Shown: positions 35,030 to 47,838, counted from the stretch's first letter. The stretch: DNA of 64,000 nucleotides from Austropuccinia psidii (GCA_023105745.1 JALGQZ010000011.1:12920975-12984974), one strand, 5' to 3'. Notes: generated by a model not told the origin, from the sequence alone. A program made the numbers and translations.

Positions 35030-36746
35030 GTGCAGCACATAAGGAAGCAACCAGAGAAGAATAATTTAAAGATTGTAAAATATTTTATGAAAGGGGAGAT
35101 ATTGAAAAAATTAAAGAAAAAAGAATTAATGAAGTGGAAAAACAATGAAATCAAGAGGGTTAGTTTTTGTGATGAATTCAATATTATAAAATAGGACAAG
35201 AGTATTAGCAGAAAAAACAGAGGTAGGAATATACTTTAGGGAAAAAAGAAGATGAAATGCACCATAAAGATAAAAATAGACACACAGAATAGTGAGAAGG
35301 TAATGACAAAAGTCAATGCCTTATGATATTGAGTATCAGTCTCAGGATGAAACTATGATAAAGGTGGAAATAGGTTAAATACAACTTGAACTATGTCTGT
35401 GACATGGTGAAAATGGTTTAAAAAGATTTATAAGGTTTTAAAGATACTTTAATTCAAGATTAAAAGGGCTTTACTATATATGATATAGTGGTGGTGAACG
35501 CTGTTGAAAGCCCTGGGTGCAGCTTTATCTGTTGGGTTACAATAATTAAGATTTATAATTATACCTGATTATTAGCCAAGAGTAAAACTGTTTTTGACAG
35601 TTTACTACGTAGGTTATTCAAGAGCAGGATGAGGAGACAATTCTGGCTGTGAAAAGCCTCCTTTTCATCCTGAAATGCGGCGGAAAGGGTGCTAGACCTT
35701 TCCACGTAGAGGAAATGAAGATTTTTTCACTCTCTAGTACTGGATTGTGGTTTTCAAACAGCCTATATAGCCTGTATTGGGCTCAGATGTGGCTTTGAAA
35801 CCACATCTGGGCAGTTTTCACCAATACAGGGTGAAAATTTTCATCTGGGGACCTCACAACCTGATTCTGGCATGTATGACGCGTAGAATGCTGTACAGAA
35901 ACTGTATGGGACCCCAGTATTGACTGAAACGTGAGGTATTGAAGTAAAAACAAGCTTCTTCGTCTATTTGACACCTCATATTCATGGTTATGGGATATTA
36001 TCCCATGGTAAAGCTGTATATGACAGCAGGTGGGAATCTGACCTTAAAACAGCCATACCTTTGTCAATTCTTGAGATATCAACCTCAAAATTGGTTCAGT
36101 GTGTAGCCCTGTATGTGCTCTACACAATGGTACCTCGTTTGATATGGGTATCATTAAATATGGAAAAGTTATCCCATGTACAAGATTTTTGTACATTTGC
36201 TGGGATAGGCAAAAAGCTGTATTGAGCTTATTTGCCCCATACCTTTTGTTCTAGTTGAGCTATGGGGAAATGGATGGCACCATCAGATAGTCCTGTATGT
36301 TCCCTTTTCAAAAAGACCCCACTTCAAGTATCTCACACTAAAACTGTAGAAGTTAGATGAGAGGTGAATGTTTTGTTCATCCTTATTTGGCCTAAAATTG
36401 ACCATAACTCCAGTAATATTGGTGCTAGCTCAGTTTGGCTGGTACCATTGGATAGCCCTGGCTTAGAGCTTCATTTTGAGTACCCATTTGTTGGGGTGAA
36501 GCCTCTACTTATAGATTTTAGATCAGAGGTGAAAATTAAGGTTTATGCTCAGCAATAACTTTGTTATTTCTTGTCCTATGGTGATGGGACTTATGTTTTC
36601 AGAAAGAAGGGAGTTTCCTCTTTTGTTTGATACCTTTTGAGCTGATTTGGCGCAGTTCCATGTTTTGGTGGTATCTTGGCTATACCATTGGTTTATGGTA
36701 TTTTGGCTATCATGCTTGTGCTCTGGTTTTGAGTCACAGGCTGACA
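35030..36746 (-). repeat. 3' LTR of element D, interrupted on its left by element E
   Basis: Read on the reverse strand, a purine tract at 36749-36765 (AGAGGGAGGG) follows the pol stop, and the LTR starts TGTCAGCCTGTGACTC at 36746. The LTR continues to 35030, where element E begins, so its remaining end should lie left of 14173. It matches the decayed copy at 3350-4830. It contains two short hairpins at 35651-35666 (GAAAAG/CTTTTC) and 35682-35703 (GGAAAGG/CCTTTCC). Confidence 0.78.
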
Positions 36747-36770
36747 TACCCTCCCTCTAAAAAAGGCTCG

Positions 36771-37392
36771 TCATTGATGAGACTGTTCAGTCCTCCTAGA
36801 GGCCCTGAATCTCCTTAGATGAAGGTTCCCATCTGGTATGGCATTCTCTGCCAACCATCTGTCTTTATCAGCTGTTTGGTGCTTGAATCTGACTAAGTAT
36901 TGTCTTTGATCCTTTCAATTAAGTCTGATCTTCCTGGCCCTGATGATTGTACTCACAGGTCCTGGGGAGTCCTCCACTTCCACTATATCAGGTGGTGTGG
37001 GGTTCTTCTTCCTGGAGGGGAATTTATCCTCCTCTGTTTGGAAGTAAGGCTTGACCAAGCTTACTGGGAAGACTGGGTGCTTCCTGGAAAATTCCTCTGT
37101 AAGTTTGACTTCCACTGCATTCTTTGCTATCAACCTAATGATAGTGAAAGGCCCTACAAATGAGTCCCTCATTTTTTTGGGTCCTTTAAGATTATTAAAG
37201 TTCAGTGTAGACACTAGTACCTGGTCCCCTTCCTTAAAGTCAGGTTCCATGTGTGTCTTGTCCCACCTCTGCTTATTATATTCTTTTGCCTCAGCTATGA
37301 ATTTGGCAGCTGTGTCACAAGCCCTCTTCCACATATCATGGAAGTCTTTGGCTGTGGGGTGGATGGTCAGAAGACTCTTCTTTAAGTGATCC
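36771..37392 (-). pseudogene. Element D integrase C-terminus and chromodomain
   Basis: On the reverse strand the frame includes HPTAKDFHDMWKRACDTA, KEGDQVLVSTLNFNN, FPVSLVKPYFQTEEDKFPS and a chromodomain QYLVRFKHQTADKDRWLAE, ending TGA at 36771-36773. A TGA at 36915-36917 interrupts the frame before the chromodomain. It joins directly, across element B, to the integrase core at 50354-51213. The GATCC duplication at 37388-37392 belongs to the B insertion. Confidence 0.88.
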
Positions 37393-37899
37393 TGTAAGAT
37401 GTGACTATGAAGCTGATGATAATATCACTATTAATCAACAGTACTATGTCTGTTCTTATGAAATATAATAATAAAATATTATTATAACCACAATTAAATA
37501 ATTAAAGAATTATTTCTTTCACGTGTTAAGCACTACAAGTGATTTTAACAGTGAGCAAGTAATTGTCTACTAGAATCAATTACAAGAAGATTTTGATAAT
37601 AAAAACTTCTTTTATTAAAATAATAAAATTATTTTAATATATAATTATCTTTTGCAAGAATAATTATAATGATAATTCTTGAAGAAAACAAATTTTAGAG
37701 AAAAACTTTAAGAATTAAAGATAAATCACTAACTAATATTCCAAAGAGCTTATTGAAAGATAAGATAGAGAGAGTTGACGTAGAATTGTGTATTTTAAGG
37801 ATCAAAATAGATTTATAACAGTATTACAACAATATATAGTTGGATTCTATGATTTAATGTCTTTCTGATTGATTGTGAAAGATTAAAACACTTAAGAAT
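37393..37899 (-). repeat. Fragment of element B's 3' LTR
   Basis: It matches 48431-48937 of the other B LTR and stops abruptly at CTTAAGAAT, where the LTR of element A begins. The expected continuation (AACTGAACTAATACTTAC) is not found on the far side of A, so it was deleted. Confidence 0.85.
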
Positions 37900-39825
37900 T
37901 GTGAGCCTTGAGGTATATTTTACATACCCAAATAGGCCACAATTATCTTAGAAGGAAATTTTGAATGATACATAACTCATAAATCATGCATATATTCAAA
38001 ATTCATCATTTTTGATTTCAGAAAAGATGAATAACTTTTTATTGAGTAAGTAAATCCATGGATTTAAGGCCAGATTTAGATTCCACACAAAAATTCACCT
38101 AGGGTAGCTCCATAGAGGGAATAAGCTCAAATTAACTCTTTGAGGTGGTAATATGGAAAATACTTCAACACCACATCATTAATACCACATAAAAGATCCG
38201 TGAATTTTCTTGTTTTTCTTGATTTTACACCAAAATAATGGGAAAGTGAGAAATCCCATGTTACATATATACTAAGAATAGTGTTATAAATGTTTTGAGC
38301 ACTTGATATTATGGTATTCTTACATGCACGTTTGGTACACCCATAGTGGATATCTCACTTTAAGCTTAAAATTCTATTTTGACGAGAAAAATAAGCAAGG
38401 GGGACAAAAGACATCAAAGAGAGCCAGGGTACCCACCTTCTGAGGCCCCAGAAGCGTGGATAGCTCCAAAGCTTGGTTCCATGGCTGATCTTGACCCAAT
38501 TGGTAAACTAAACCTCTTTGGGAACTTGGTTACCAAGTTACAACTACTGTAAAACACCAGAAAATAGCAAATAACCTGCTATTTTGACGTGCCAAGGAGG
38601 TAAAGAGCTACTTACACTCCTGTAACCATGTCAATTACTAATGACTTTCCATGGATAAACCCCAAAAGAGTAATTAAAAACCTTTTTGAACTTGTATCCA
38701 TTGATTTACCTCATAGCAACCAGTCAGACACTGATATTTGCAATTCTATGTAGAAATGAGGTAAAAACTTCAAAAATTCATTAAAAATACAATTCTTAAT
38801 GAATCTTTCTGAAATTTTCAGGACTAATTGAGAACTGTATTATCTATGGTACAACCCAAAAGAATTATAGCTTTACTGGTAAAATTCAAAGTTTTACTTA
38901 CAGTCCATTTTTGACTATTCTACATGAAACACTGAATCTTCAAAAATTCACAGTAATTACAACCTGGGATGAAATTGTCAATAACATTGATAACTTTGGG
39001 AAATTAATGATTACTTTGGAATAAAAGAAGATTTCAAAATGTTACTCCTTTTATTCTTAACCATATTGGGATTGGTAGTCATGTAAAAGCATCAATTAAG
39101 TAATTATGATAATCTTATGTGACAACAGATGATGCAATCAATAATCCAAAAGGGTTTATTGCTTTCTCACTCACTGGTTTCTCAGTTTGCTCCATGGCAT
39201 GCCTCTGTGAGCTGTTGTTGACTTAAAAGAGGCTTTCTCTTGCTGTTTTTTCCGTATCATCATCATCTTATTATCACTTTATATCATTATTACTAACAAG
39301 TAAGTATTAGTTAGACTATTCTTAAGTGTTTTAAATCTTTCAGAATCAATCATAAAGACGTGAAATCATAGAATCCAACTATATATTGTTGTAATCCTGC
39401 TATAAATCATTTTGATCTCTTAAAATCCACAATTCTACGTCAATTTTCTCTACTTTTATCTATCAATAAGTTCTTTGGAGTATTAGTGAGTCATTTATCT
39501 TTAATTCTTAAAGTTTTTCTCTAGTAATAGCTTTCTTCAAGGATTAGCTTTATAATTATTCTTGCAAAAGATAATTATATATTAAAATAATTTATTATTT
39601 TAATAAAAGAAGTTTTTATTATTAAATTCTTCTTGTAATTGATTCTTGTAGACAATTACTTGCTCACTGTTAAGATCACTAGTAGTGCTTAACACATGAA
39701 AGAAATAATTCTTTAATTATTTAATTGTGGTTATAATAATATTTTATTATTATATTTCATAAGAACAGACATAGTACTGTTGATTAATAGTAATATTATC
39801 ATCAGTTTCATAGTCACATCTTACA
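37900..39825 (+). repeat. 5' LTR of element A
   Basis: TGTGAGCCTTGAGG ... CATAGTCACATCTTACA, 1926 bp, the same family as the B LTRs. Confidence 0.9.
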
Positions 39826-39827
39826 TT

Positions 39828-39843
39828 TGGGGGCCTGGCCATG
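39828..39843 (+). other. Putative primer binding site of element A
   Basis: TGGGGGCCTGGCCATG lies two bases after the LTR. The same position in B (48413-48428, reverse) has TGGGGGGCTGGCCATG and in N (59775-59790, reverse) TGGGGGCCTGGCCGTG. Conservation across three elements supports a primer site, but I cannot match it to a tRNA. Confidence 0.5.
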
Positions 39844-40212
39844 TTTTTTGAACCTTGTACCCTTAATTAATATATTTTTAAGTTCTAAAATACATTAATT
39901 TAATATTTTTTATCTTTAATTTAAAGAAAAAAATTATTTTTATTTTTGAAATTGTCTTAAAATCTTATTTCATTGAGGAATTTGGTTTAATTTTGTACTG
40001 TTTTTACACGCGGCTTTTTCACATCCAAAAACTTATAAAATTATTCTTTGAGTTACTCTGTCTTAATCTTTTATTCAACTTCTTAAATTTTAATACCATT
40101 CTTCTTTGAAAAGAATATTTTTTTAATACCAAAAAATGATAAAACTTATAAAAAATCTTTTAAAATATCTTAAATCATAAAAATAATTTCTTTTATCATA
40201 TTTTCTCTTTAA

Positions 40213-40380
40213 GTGTCTTTAATCAAATACTGTGCAGCTGGAAACAGACTCAGTAAAAGATACATCAATAGTCCAGAATCTTCAGAAGCAGAATCTGAAG
40301 AAGGTATTGAGGTTCAAATTGCTAACAGAGGCACCTTATTTAACTCAGAAAAGAATAAATTACCACCAAAAGGTGTGTTT
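40213..40380 (+). CDS. Short leader ORF before gag in element A
   Basis: SLIKYCAAGNRLSKRY ... LPPKG is shared almost unchanged with B (48043-47882, reverse) and then both diverge at GTGTGT. The conserved part ends in AAAAG|GTGTG, which looks like a 5' splice site, so it may be a first exon joined to gag. In A the frame opens at a non-ATG codon. Confidence 0.4.
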
Positions 40381-40421
40381 TTATCTTTGAATTTATTCTT
40401 TATCCTTAAATTGACGCAAAA

Positions 40422-42833
40422 ATGGTGCATACCAGAAATGGAAGCAACTATTCAGTACAACCAGATGGATGTGGACAAGGAAGAGGCAAGACCAAATCCA
40501 GAAGTGCCAAATTTTCCACAAGAAAGACACATCTGGAGGATGCCAGAGTTGCCCCCCATTCCCCAAGGTCTGTACCAACAGATTTTGATGTGAATTCTGA
40601 ACCTGAACTAATTCATGATATTATTTCCAGGGCTAAACCATTTTCAAGTGGCAGCCATAGAAAGATATCAATGCCAGTACAAAAATTGGTTCAGAGCAGC
40701 AAAGGAGGAGGAGTAGGAAATCTGCCCAAGCCTTTGGCAGGGATCCATGAACTCCTACTTACACATAAAGAGCTTTCTGGGTCAGGCGAAGACCATAGAA
40801 CTCTTAGGAGGTTGGAGCCCCCTGTCTTGCAAAGCAAGGTCAAAAAGATAAAGAATTGGTTGAATAACCAAAGTCTTTTATCCATAGACCAGAAGAAAGA
40901 CATAGAAATGACTCCAGCTTTGGAGACAGAGGCACCAGTGGCGTCTACCAGCTCCAGAAGTGTCCAAGGACAAGCCAAAGGGACCTCAGAAGAAGCAGAA
41001 AGGTCCCAAGAACCATCAAGGAAAAGGAAAAGGCAAAGCAAATTGGCAAAGACCTTACACACAAGGGTACAGGATCCCCAAATTGGAGCCTTCAGCCATG
41101 GACAGTGTCTTCAATATGGCCAGGACTCTGATGGAATTCACAGCCAAAGAGCAGGAAAGGATGAACAGAAACTTTCCACGGAAATAATTGGTGTACAGAC
41201 TAGTATTAATTTAGAAATTGGTAAACTTGATGGCAAATTAACTAAAATTGCATCAGATATAGTTGAATTAAAGAAAAATGACAAGAAATACATTGAATTG
41301 CACCACATGACAAATGCAAAACTTGACTCAATTACCAATTCTTCCAACAGAATTGAAAACATGTGCCAAGTTCAGCATGATGAGATGTAAGATATTTCCA
41401 TTTTTGAAATGAATGATCAACTTAAGACTCTGCAAGACCATGTATTTAAGATAGTTGAGAATACCAATCAATTTGCTATACACTTAGCAAAAAGTGACAG
41501 TGAAAGGCAGAAGTTGAAGAATGAAATAATTGCAAGTGTGGAACAAATTCATAAGAATCATGAACCACATATGCCAAGACATTCTACAACTTTAACTGAA
41601 GACAAACTTTCTGTTAAAGAAAGTCTCACCCCATTCTTGGGAGAAAATGCCTACTCTGCAAGAGATATTCCCAAAATAGAAGAATGGCCAACATTCTCTG
41701 GTGAAGGAGAATAAAACCATATTGAATTCATCAGGACTATTGATATGTTTCAAGAAGACTTTAATATACCTGATGAAATAATAGTGGGAAAATTACATTG
41801 TCTGTTTACCAGAACTGCAAAGAAATGGTATTACAAAATGAGGATTGATCATGGTAAACATGATTGGTCTTGGTGGAAATCTGAAGTGATTACCAAATGG
41901 GCCAACAATTCTTGGAGGTTTAAAATAGGAAATGCCTTTGAAAGTGCCATTTTTAACTCAGAGAAAGATAAACCACTTACTTGGTTCTTCAAACAAAAAG
42001 ACAGATTATCTGCTTTACAACCAGATATGTCTGACGCTATCATTAATATGAAAATATTAAGAAAGTGTGAGGGAGAATGGGAACATGCTATCAAAAGCAG
42101 ATGTGCGTAACCCTGTTCAACAGAAGGCTACATTAATGCTATGGAAGATATCATTGCCAGAACAAGAATTGGTAAAACTTGGTCTAAAATCTCAACAGAA
42201 TCCAAGATGACGTCTAAGATTCCCAGAGAGGATAAGAGACCAGAAAAACCTGTCTTAAAGTGTCATAAATGTGGAAGCACTTCACATTTAGCCAACACTT
42301 GCACAAAAAAGACAAAAATAAATGAAGTTCAAATCATTGAAGAAGTTCAGTGTACTGAAGAGAAGGAAGAATCTGATCAAGATTCTGCCATCTCTGAAGA
42401 TACACCAGTGGAGGACTATCCCATTGAAAACATCACAGCTTTCTTTGAAGTCACTGAAGTCCATACCCACTTGCCACAGTATAGTGAAGATTGCTACAAC
42501 CTTATCAATTTTCAGGATGCCAGAATGTGTAAAACCAAACCTGCTAAAGGAAAAGGTTATACTGCTGGAGCATCTTGTATAACATCAATTCTGATGAATA
42601 ATTTTGAAGCCAAAGTCAATTTGGACACAGGAGCATTTTGCACTTGTTTAGGCAAATATTATCTCCAAGCTATACTTCCTGAATGGAAAAACCATCTATT
42701 ACCAATAGAAGGTGTACAATTTAGTAGTGCCAGTACCAATATGTACCCTTTGGGTATATTAGACACTATTCTTGTATTTCCCCATCCAACAGGAAGTATA
42801 AGAATGAAAGCTGAGGTTGTAGTAATGGACAAC
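40422..42833 (+). pseudogene. Element A gag and protease (truncated)
   Basis: The frame from ATG 40422 (MVHTRNGSNYSVQPDG) continues through the capsid region (EEWPTFSGEGE; WYYKMRIDHGKHDWSWWK), a CCHC zinc knuckle (CHKCGSTSHLANTC) and the protease motif VNLDTGAFCTC. It is broken by stops at 41388-41390, 41712-41714 and 42108-42110. Between about 40620 and 41187 a different frame carries the residues conserved with N (MNSYLHIK, GGWSPLS, MARTLMEF). The protease is cut at 42833 by the following LTR, and there is no reverse transcriptase. Confidence 0.85.
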
Positions 42834-44742
42834 TGTGAGCCTTGAGGTATATTTTACATACCCAAATAGGCCACAATTATCTTAAAAAGAAATTTTGAAT
42901 TATGCAAACTCATAAGTCATGCATATATCCAAAATTCATCATTTTCAATTTCAGAAAAGATGAATAACTTTTTATTGAGTAAGTAAATCCATGGATTTAA
43001 GACCAGATTTGGATTCTACACAAAAATTCACCTAGGGTAGCCCCACAGAGTGAATAAGCTCAGATTAACTCTTTGAGGTGGTAAAATGGAAAATACTCCA
43101 ATACCACATCATTAATACCACATAAAAGATCTGTGAAAATTTTTGTTTTTCTTGATTTTAAGCCAAAATAATGGGAAAGTGAGAAATCCCATGTTACATA
43201 TATACTAAGAATAGTGTTATGCATGTTTTGAGCACTTAATATCATGGTATTCTTACATGGACCTTTGGTACACCCATAGTGGATATCTCACTTGAAGCTT
43301 AAAATTCTATTTTTACGTGAAAAATAAGCAAGGGGGACAAAAGACATCAAAGAGAGCCAGGGTACCCAACTTCTGAGGCCTCAGAGGCGTGGATAGCTCC
43401 AGAGCATGCATCCATGGCTCATCTTGGACCAATTGGTAAACTAAAACTCTTTGGGAACTTGGTTACCAAGTTACACCTACTGTAATCTTAAGAAAATAGC
43501 AAATAACCTGCTATTTTGACGTGCCAAGGAGGTAAAGAGCTACTTAGACTCCTGTAACCACGTCAATTCTTAATGACTTTCCATGGATAAGCCCCAAAAC
43601 AGTAATTAAAACCCTTTTTGGACTTGTATCTATTGAATTACCTCATAGCAACCAGTGAAACACTGATATTTGCAATTCTTCGTAGAAATGAGGTAAAAAC
43701 TTCAAAAATTCATTAAAAATACAATTCTTAATGAATCCTTCTGAAACTTTCAGGACCAATGCAGAACTGTATTATCCATGGTACAGCCAAAAAGAATCAC
43801 AGCTTTACTAGTAAAATTAAAAGTTTTACTTACAGTCCATTTTTGACCATTCTACATTGAAATGAGGCAAAAACTTCAAAAATTCATTAAAAATACAATT
43901 CTTAATGAGTCTTCCTGAAACTTTCAGGACCAATGGAGAACTGTATTATCTATGGTACAACCAAAAAGAATTACAGTTTTACTAGTAAAATTTAAAGTTT
44001 TACTTATAGTCCATTTTTGACCATTCTACGTGAAACACTGAATCTTCAAAAATTCACAGTCATTAAAACCTGTGATGAAATTGTCAATAACATTGATAAC
44101 CTTGAGAAATCAATGATTATTTTGGAATAAAAGAAGATTTATGGATTTTACTCCTTTTATTCTTAACCATATTGGGGTTGGTAGTCGTGTAAAAGCATCA
44201 ATTAAGTAATTATGATAATCTTACGTGACAACAGATGATGCAATCATTAATCCAAAAAGGTTTATTGTTTTCTCACTCACTTGTCTTTTAGTTTTCTCCA
44301 TGGCACGCCTCTGTGAGCTGTTGTTGACTTAAAAGAAGCTTCTTCTTGCTGTTTTTTTTCCAGATCATCATCTTATCAATTTATTAAATCATTAATACCA
44401 ACAAGTAAGTATTAGTTACAAGCTATTCTTAAGTGTTTTTAATCTTTCTGAATCAACCAGAAAGACGTGAAATCATAGAATCCAACTATATATTGTTGTA
44501 ATACTGTTATGAATCCTTTTGATCTCTTAAATCCACAATTCCACGTCAAATTTCTCTACTTTTATCTATCAATAAGTTCTTTGGAGTATTAGTGAGTAAT
44601 TTATCTTTAATTCTTAAAGTTTTTTTCTCTAGTAATAGTTTTCTTCAAGAATTATCTTTATAATTATTCTTGTAAAAGATAATTATATATTAAAATAATT
44701 TTATTATTTTAATAAAAGAAGTCTTTATTATTAAATTCTTCT
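42834..44742 (+). repeat. Second forward LTR, 3'-truncated, with an internal tandem duplication
   Basis: It starts TGTGAGCCTTGAGG and follows the A/B LTR family to AAATTCTTCTT, where it joins B's reverse transcriptase. A unit of about 174 bp (43686-43859) is repeated at 43860-44033 (AATGAGG-AAAAACTTCAAAA...), and the other copies of this LTR have a single unit. Confidence 0.85.
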
Positions 44743-47700
44743 TTCTGATGGAATCCTTTCTATGCATCCATTGATGTTATATACTTGGCTTTAGACAATT
44801 GAGTCAAGGTTTCTTGAATTCTAGGGATTGGATACCTATCTGGAACTGTGTAGGTATTCAATGCTCTGAAATCTCCAACCATTTTTGACTTGTCATTATG
44901 CCATGCAATAATAACAGGTGTTGTTACTTCAACTTCCTCATTACGGCCTACTTTTCTTAGTACATGAAGTTGGATTAACTATTGGATATGTTTTTCCAAG
45001 GCTTCTCTAGCTCTGGGACTGGCTGGATAAGCTGGTCTTCTAAGTACTGGAGGATATGGCCTGTCAATATTAAGAGTAATATCAACTTCATGTCCCCTTA
45101 TAGCACCTAATGGTTCATTATCAGAGGCAAATGCATTTATGTATGTGTATAACACATTAATAAGTTCATTCCTCATTTTTGGTGACAATGATGGATTAAT
45201 TTGTGCTTCAAAAAGTTTATTAGACACAAATTCATCTTTGTAAGTATCTTTGACAGAAGATACTACAGATATTTGTTTTGGCAGATTGGAAAAAGCAAAT
45301 TTTTGTCTCTTGTTATCCCCAATGGTGAAATATCTGTCTTTATGGTTATTTATGTCAATACCATAGATATTCAAGTAATAATTTCCAAGAATGATGTGCT
45401 GAGATGTGAGATTATCCATTACAACAATCTCAGTTTTCATCCTCACACTTCCTGCTGGATGTGGAAATACAAGATTAGTGTCCAATATACCCAAGGGATA
45501 CATATTGTTACTGGCACTACTAAATTCTACACCTTCTATTGGTAATAGATGGTTTCTCCATTCAGGAAGTATACTTTGGAGATAATCTTTGCCTACACAA
45601 GTGCAAAATGCCCCTGTATCCAGATTTACTTTGGTTTCAATATCACTCATCAAAACTGATGTGATACAGGATGCTCCAGCAGTGTAACCCTTTCCTCCAG
45701 CAGGTTTTGTTTTACACATTCTGGCATCTTTGATATTGATCAGGTTGCAGCAATCCTCACTGTACTGTGGCAAGTGGGTATGGACTTCTGTGACCTCAAA
45801 GAAAGCTGTAATGTTTTCAATGGGATAGTCCTCCACTGGTGTATCCTCAGAGACTGCAGAATCTTGATCAGACTCCTCTTTCTCTTCAGAACACTGAATT
45901 TCTTCAATGACTTGAGCTTAATTGAATTTTGTCTTTTTGGTGCAAGTGTTTACTAAATGTGAAGTACTTCCACATTTATGACACTTCAAGACAGGTCTTT
46001 CTGGTCTTTTATCCTCTCTGGGAATCTTTGGGACAATCTTGAATTCTACAGGGATTCTAGTCCAAGTTTTAGCAATTCTTGTTCTGGTAATGATATCTTC
46101 CATTGCATTAATGTAGTCCTTTGTTGAACAGGGTTCTACACATCTGCTTTTGATAGCATGTTCCAGTTCTCCTCCACACTTTCTTAATATCTTCATATTA
46201 ATCAGTGTCAGACATATCTGGGTGTAAAGCAGATAATCTGTCTTTTTGTTTGAAGAACCAAGTAAGTGGTTTATCTTTCTCTGAGTTAAAAATGGCACTT
46301 TCAAAAGCATTTTCCATTTTAAACCTCCAAGAATTGTTGGCCCATTTGGTAATCACTTCAGATTTCCACCAAGACCAATCATGTTTTCCATGATCCATCC
46401 TGATCTTGTAATACCAATTCTTTGAAGTCCTGGTAAACAGAGAGTGTAATTTCCCCACTATGATTTCATCAGGTATATTAAAGTCTTCCTGTGACATATC
46501 AATAGTCCTGATGAACTCAATATGGTTATATTCTTCTTCAACAGAGAATGTTGGCCATTCTTCTAATTTGGGAATATCTTTGACAGAGACAACATTTTCT
46601 CCTAGAAGTGGGGTAAAACTTCCTTTAACAGAAAGGTTTTCTTCAGTCAAGGGTGTAGAATGTCTTGGCATATGTGGTTCATAATTCTTATGAATTTGTT
46701 CTACATTTGCAATGATTTCATTCTTTAACTTCTGCCTTTCACTGTCACTTTTTGCTAAATGTGTAGCAAACTGATTGGTATTTTCAACTATCTTCAAGAC
46801 ATGATCTTGTAGAATCTTAAGTTGATCATTCATTTTAAAAATGGAAGGATCTTCCATTTCATGATTCTGAATCTGAAATGTACTCTCAATTCTGCTACAA
46901 GCATTGGTAATTGAATAAAATCTGGCATTTGTTAATTCATACCATTCAGTATATTTCTTGTCATGTTTTTTCAATTGATTGATATCTGATGTTATTTTAG
47001 TTAACTTTGAATCAAGCTTACCAATATCTACATTAATACTACTTTGTACATCATTTATTTGCATGGAAAGGTCCTGTTCATCCTTTCCTCCTCCTTGGCT
47101 GTGAATTCCATGAGAGTTCTGGCCATGTTGAACACACTGTCCACGGCTGAAGGCTCCAATTTGAGGATCCTGTACCCTTGAGGGTAAGGTCTGTGGCAAT
47201 TTTCTTTGCCTTTGCCCTTGCCTTGTTTCTTCTTGGGACCTCTCTGCTTCTTCTGAGGTCCTTTGGGCTTGTCTTTGAACACTTCTGGAGCTGGTTTGGA
47301 GCTGGTAGACGCCACTGGGGCTTCTGTCTCCAAAGCTGGAGTCATTTCCAGTTCCTTCTTCTGGTCTATGGATAAAAGACTTTGGTTCTTCAACCAATTC
47401 TTTATCTTTTTGACCTTGTCTTTGCAAGATAGGGGGCTCCATCCTCCCAAGAGTTCTATTGTCTTCTCCTGACCCAGAAAGCGCTTGATGTGTAAGTAGG
47501 AGTTCATGGCCCCCTGCCAAAGGCTTGGGCGTATTTCCCACTCCTCTTCTTTGGCTGCTCTGAACCAATTTTTGTACTGGCATTGATATATTTCTATTGC
47601 TGCCACTTGAAAATGGTTCAGCCCTGGAAATATGGTCATGAATCAGTTCAGGCTCAGAATTCATGTCAAAATCTGTTGGTACAGACCTTGGGGAATGGGG

Positions 47701-47838
47701 GGCAACTCTGGCATCCTCCAAATGTGTCTTTCTTGTGGAAGACTTGGCACTTCTGGATTTGGTATTGCCTCTTCCTTGTCCACACCCATCTGGTTGAACT
47801 GAATAGGTGCTTCCATTTCTGGTATGCGACATTTTCAC
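44743..47838 (-). pseudogene. Element B gag, protease and start of reverse transcriptase
   Basis: On the reverse strand gag runs from ATG 47838 (MSHTRNGSTYSVQPDG) to 46198. A frameshift near 46200 moves to the frame holding the zinc knuckle (CHKCGSTSHLVNTC), a stop at 45918-45920, the protease (VNLDTGAFCTCVG) and the reverse transcriptase N-terminus ([20 protein letters not shown]). Further stops fall at 44979-44981 and in SMDA*KGFHQ, where the gene is cut at 44743. An overlapping frame (47639-47055) holds MNSYLHIKRFLGQEKTIELL and MARTLMEFTAKEEERMN, better conserved with N than the long frame is. Confidence 0.87.

Larger units (their letters stand above)
37900..44742 (+). mobile_element. Element A (opposite strand) inserted in B's LTR, with a second LTR of doubtful origin
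   Basis: Forward LTR 37900-39825, gag and protease to 42833, then a second forward LTR 42834-44742 that lacks about its last 190 bp and abuts B's reverse transcriptase. The protease is cut inside VVVMDN and joined exactly to the LTR start TGTGAGCC. Pol is absent. The two LTRs differ by about 7-8% in their first 600 bp, more than the B LTRs that enclose them. The right-hand LTR may therefore belong to a further insertion into A rather than being A's own 3' LTR. Confidence 0.75.

Noticed and set aside
45201..45545. A 114-codon forward ORF inside element B.
   Set aside because: It is antisense to the protease region of B, which has clear motifs on the reverse strand.
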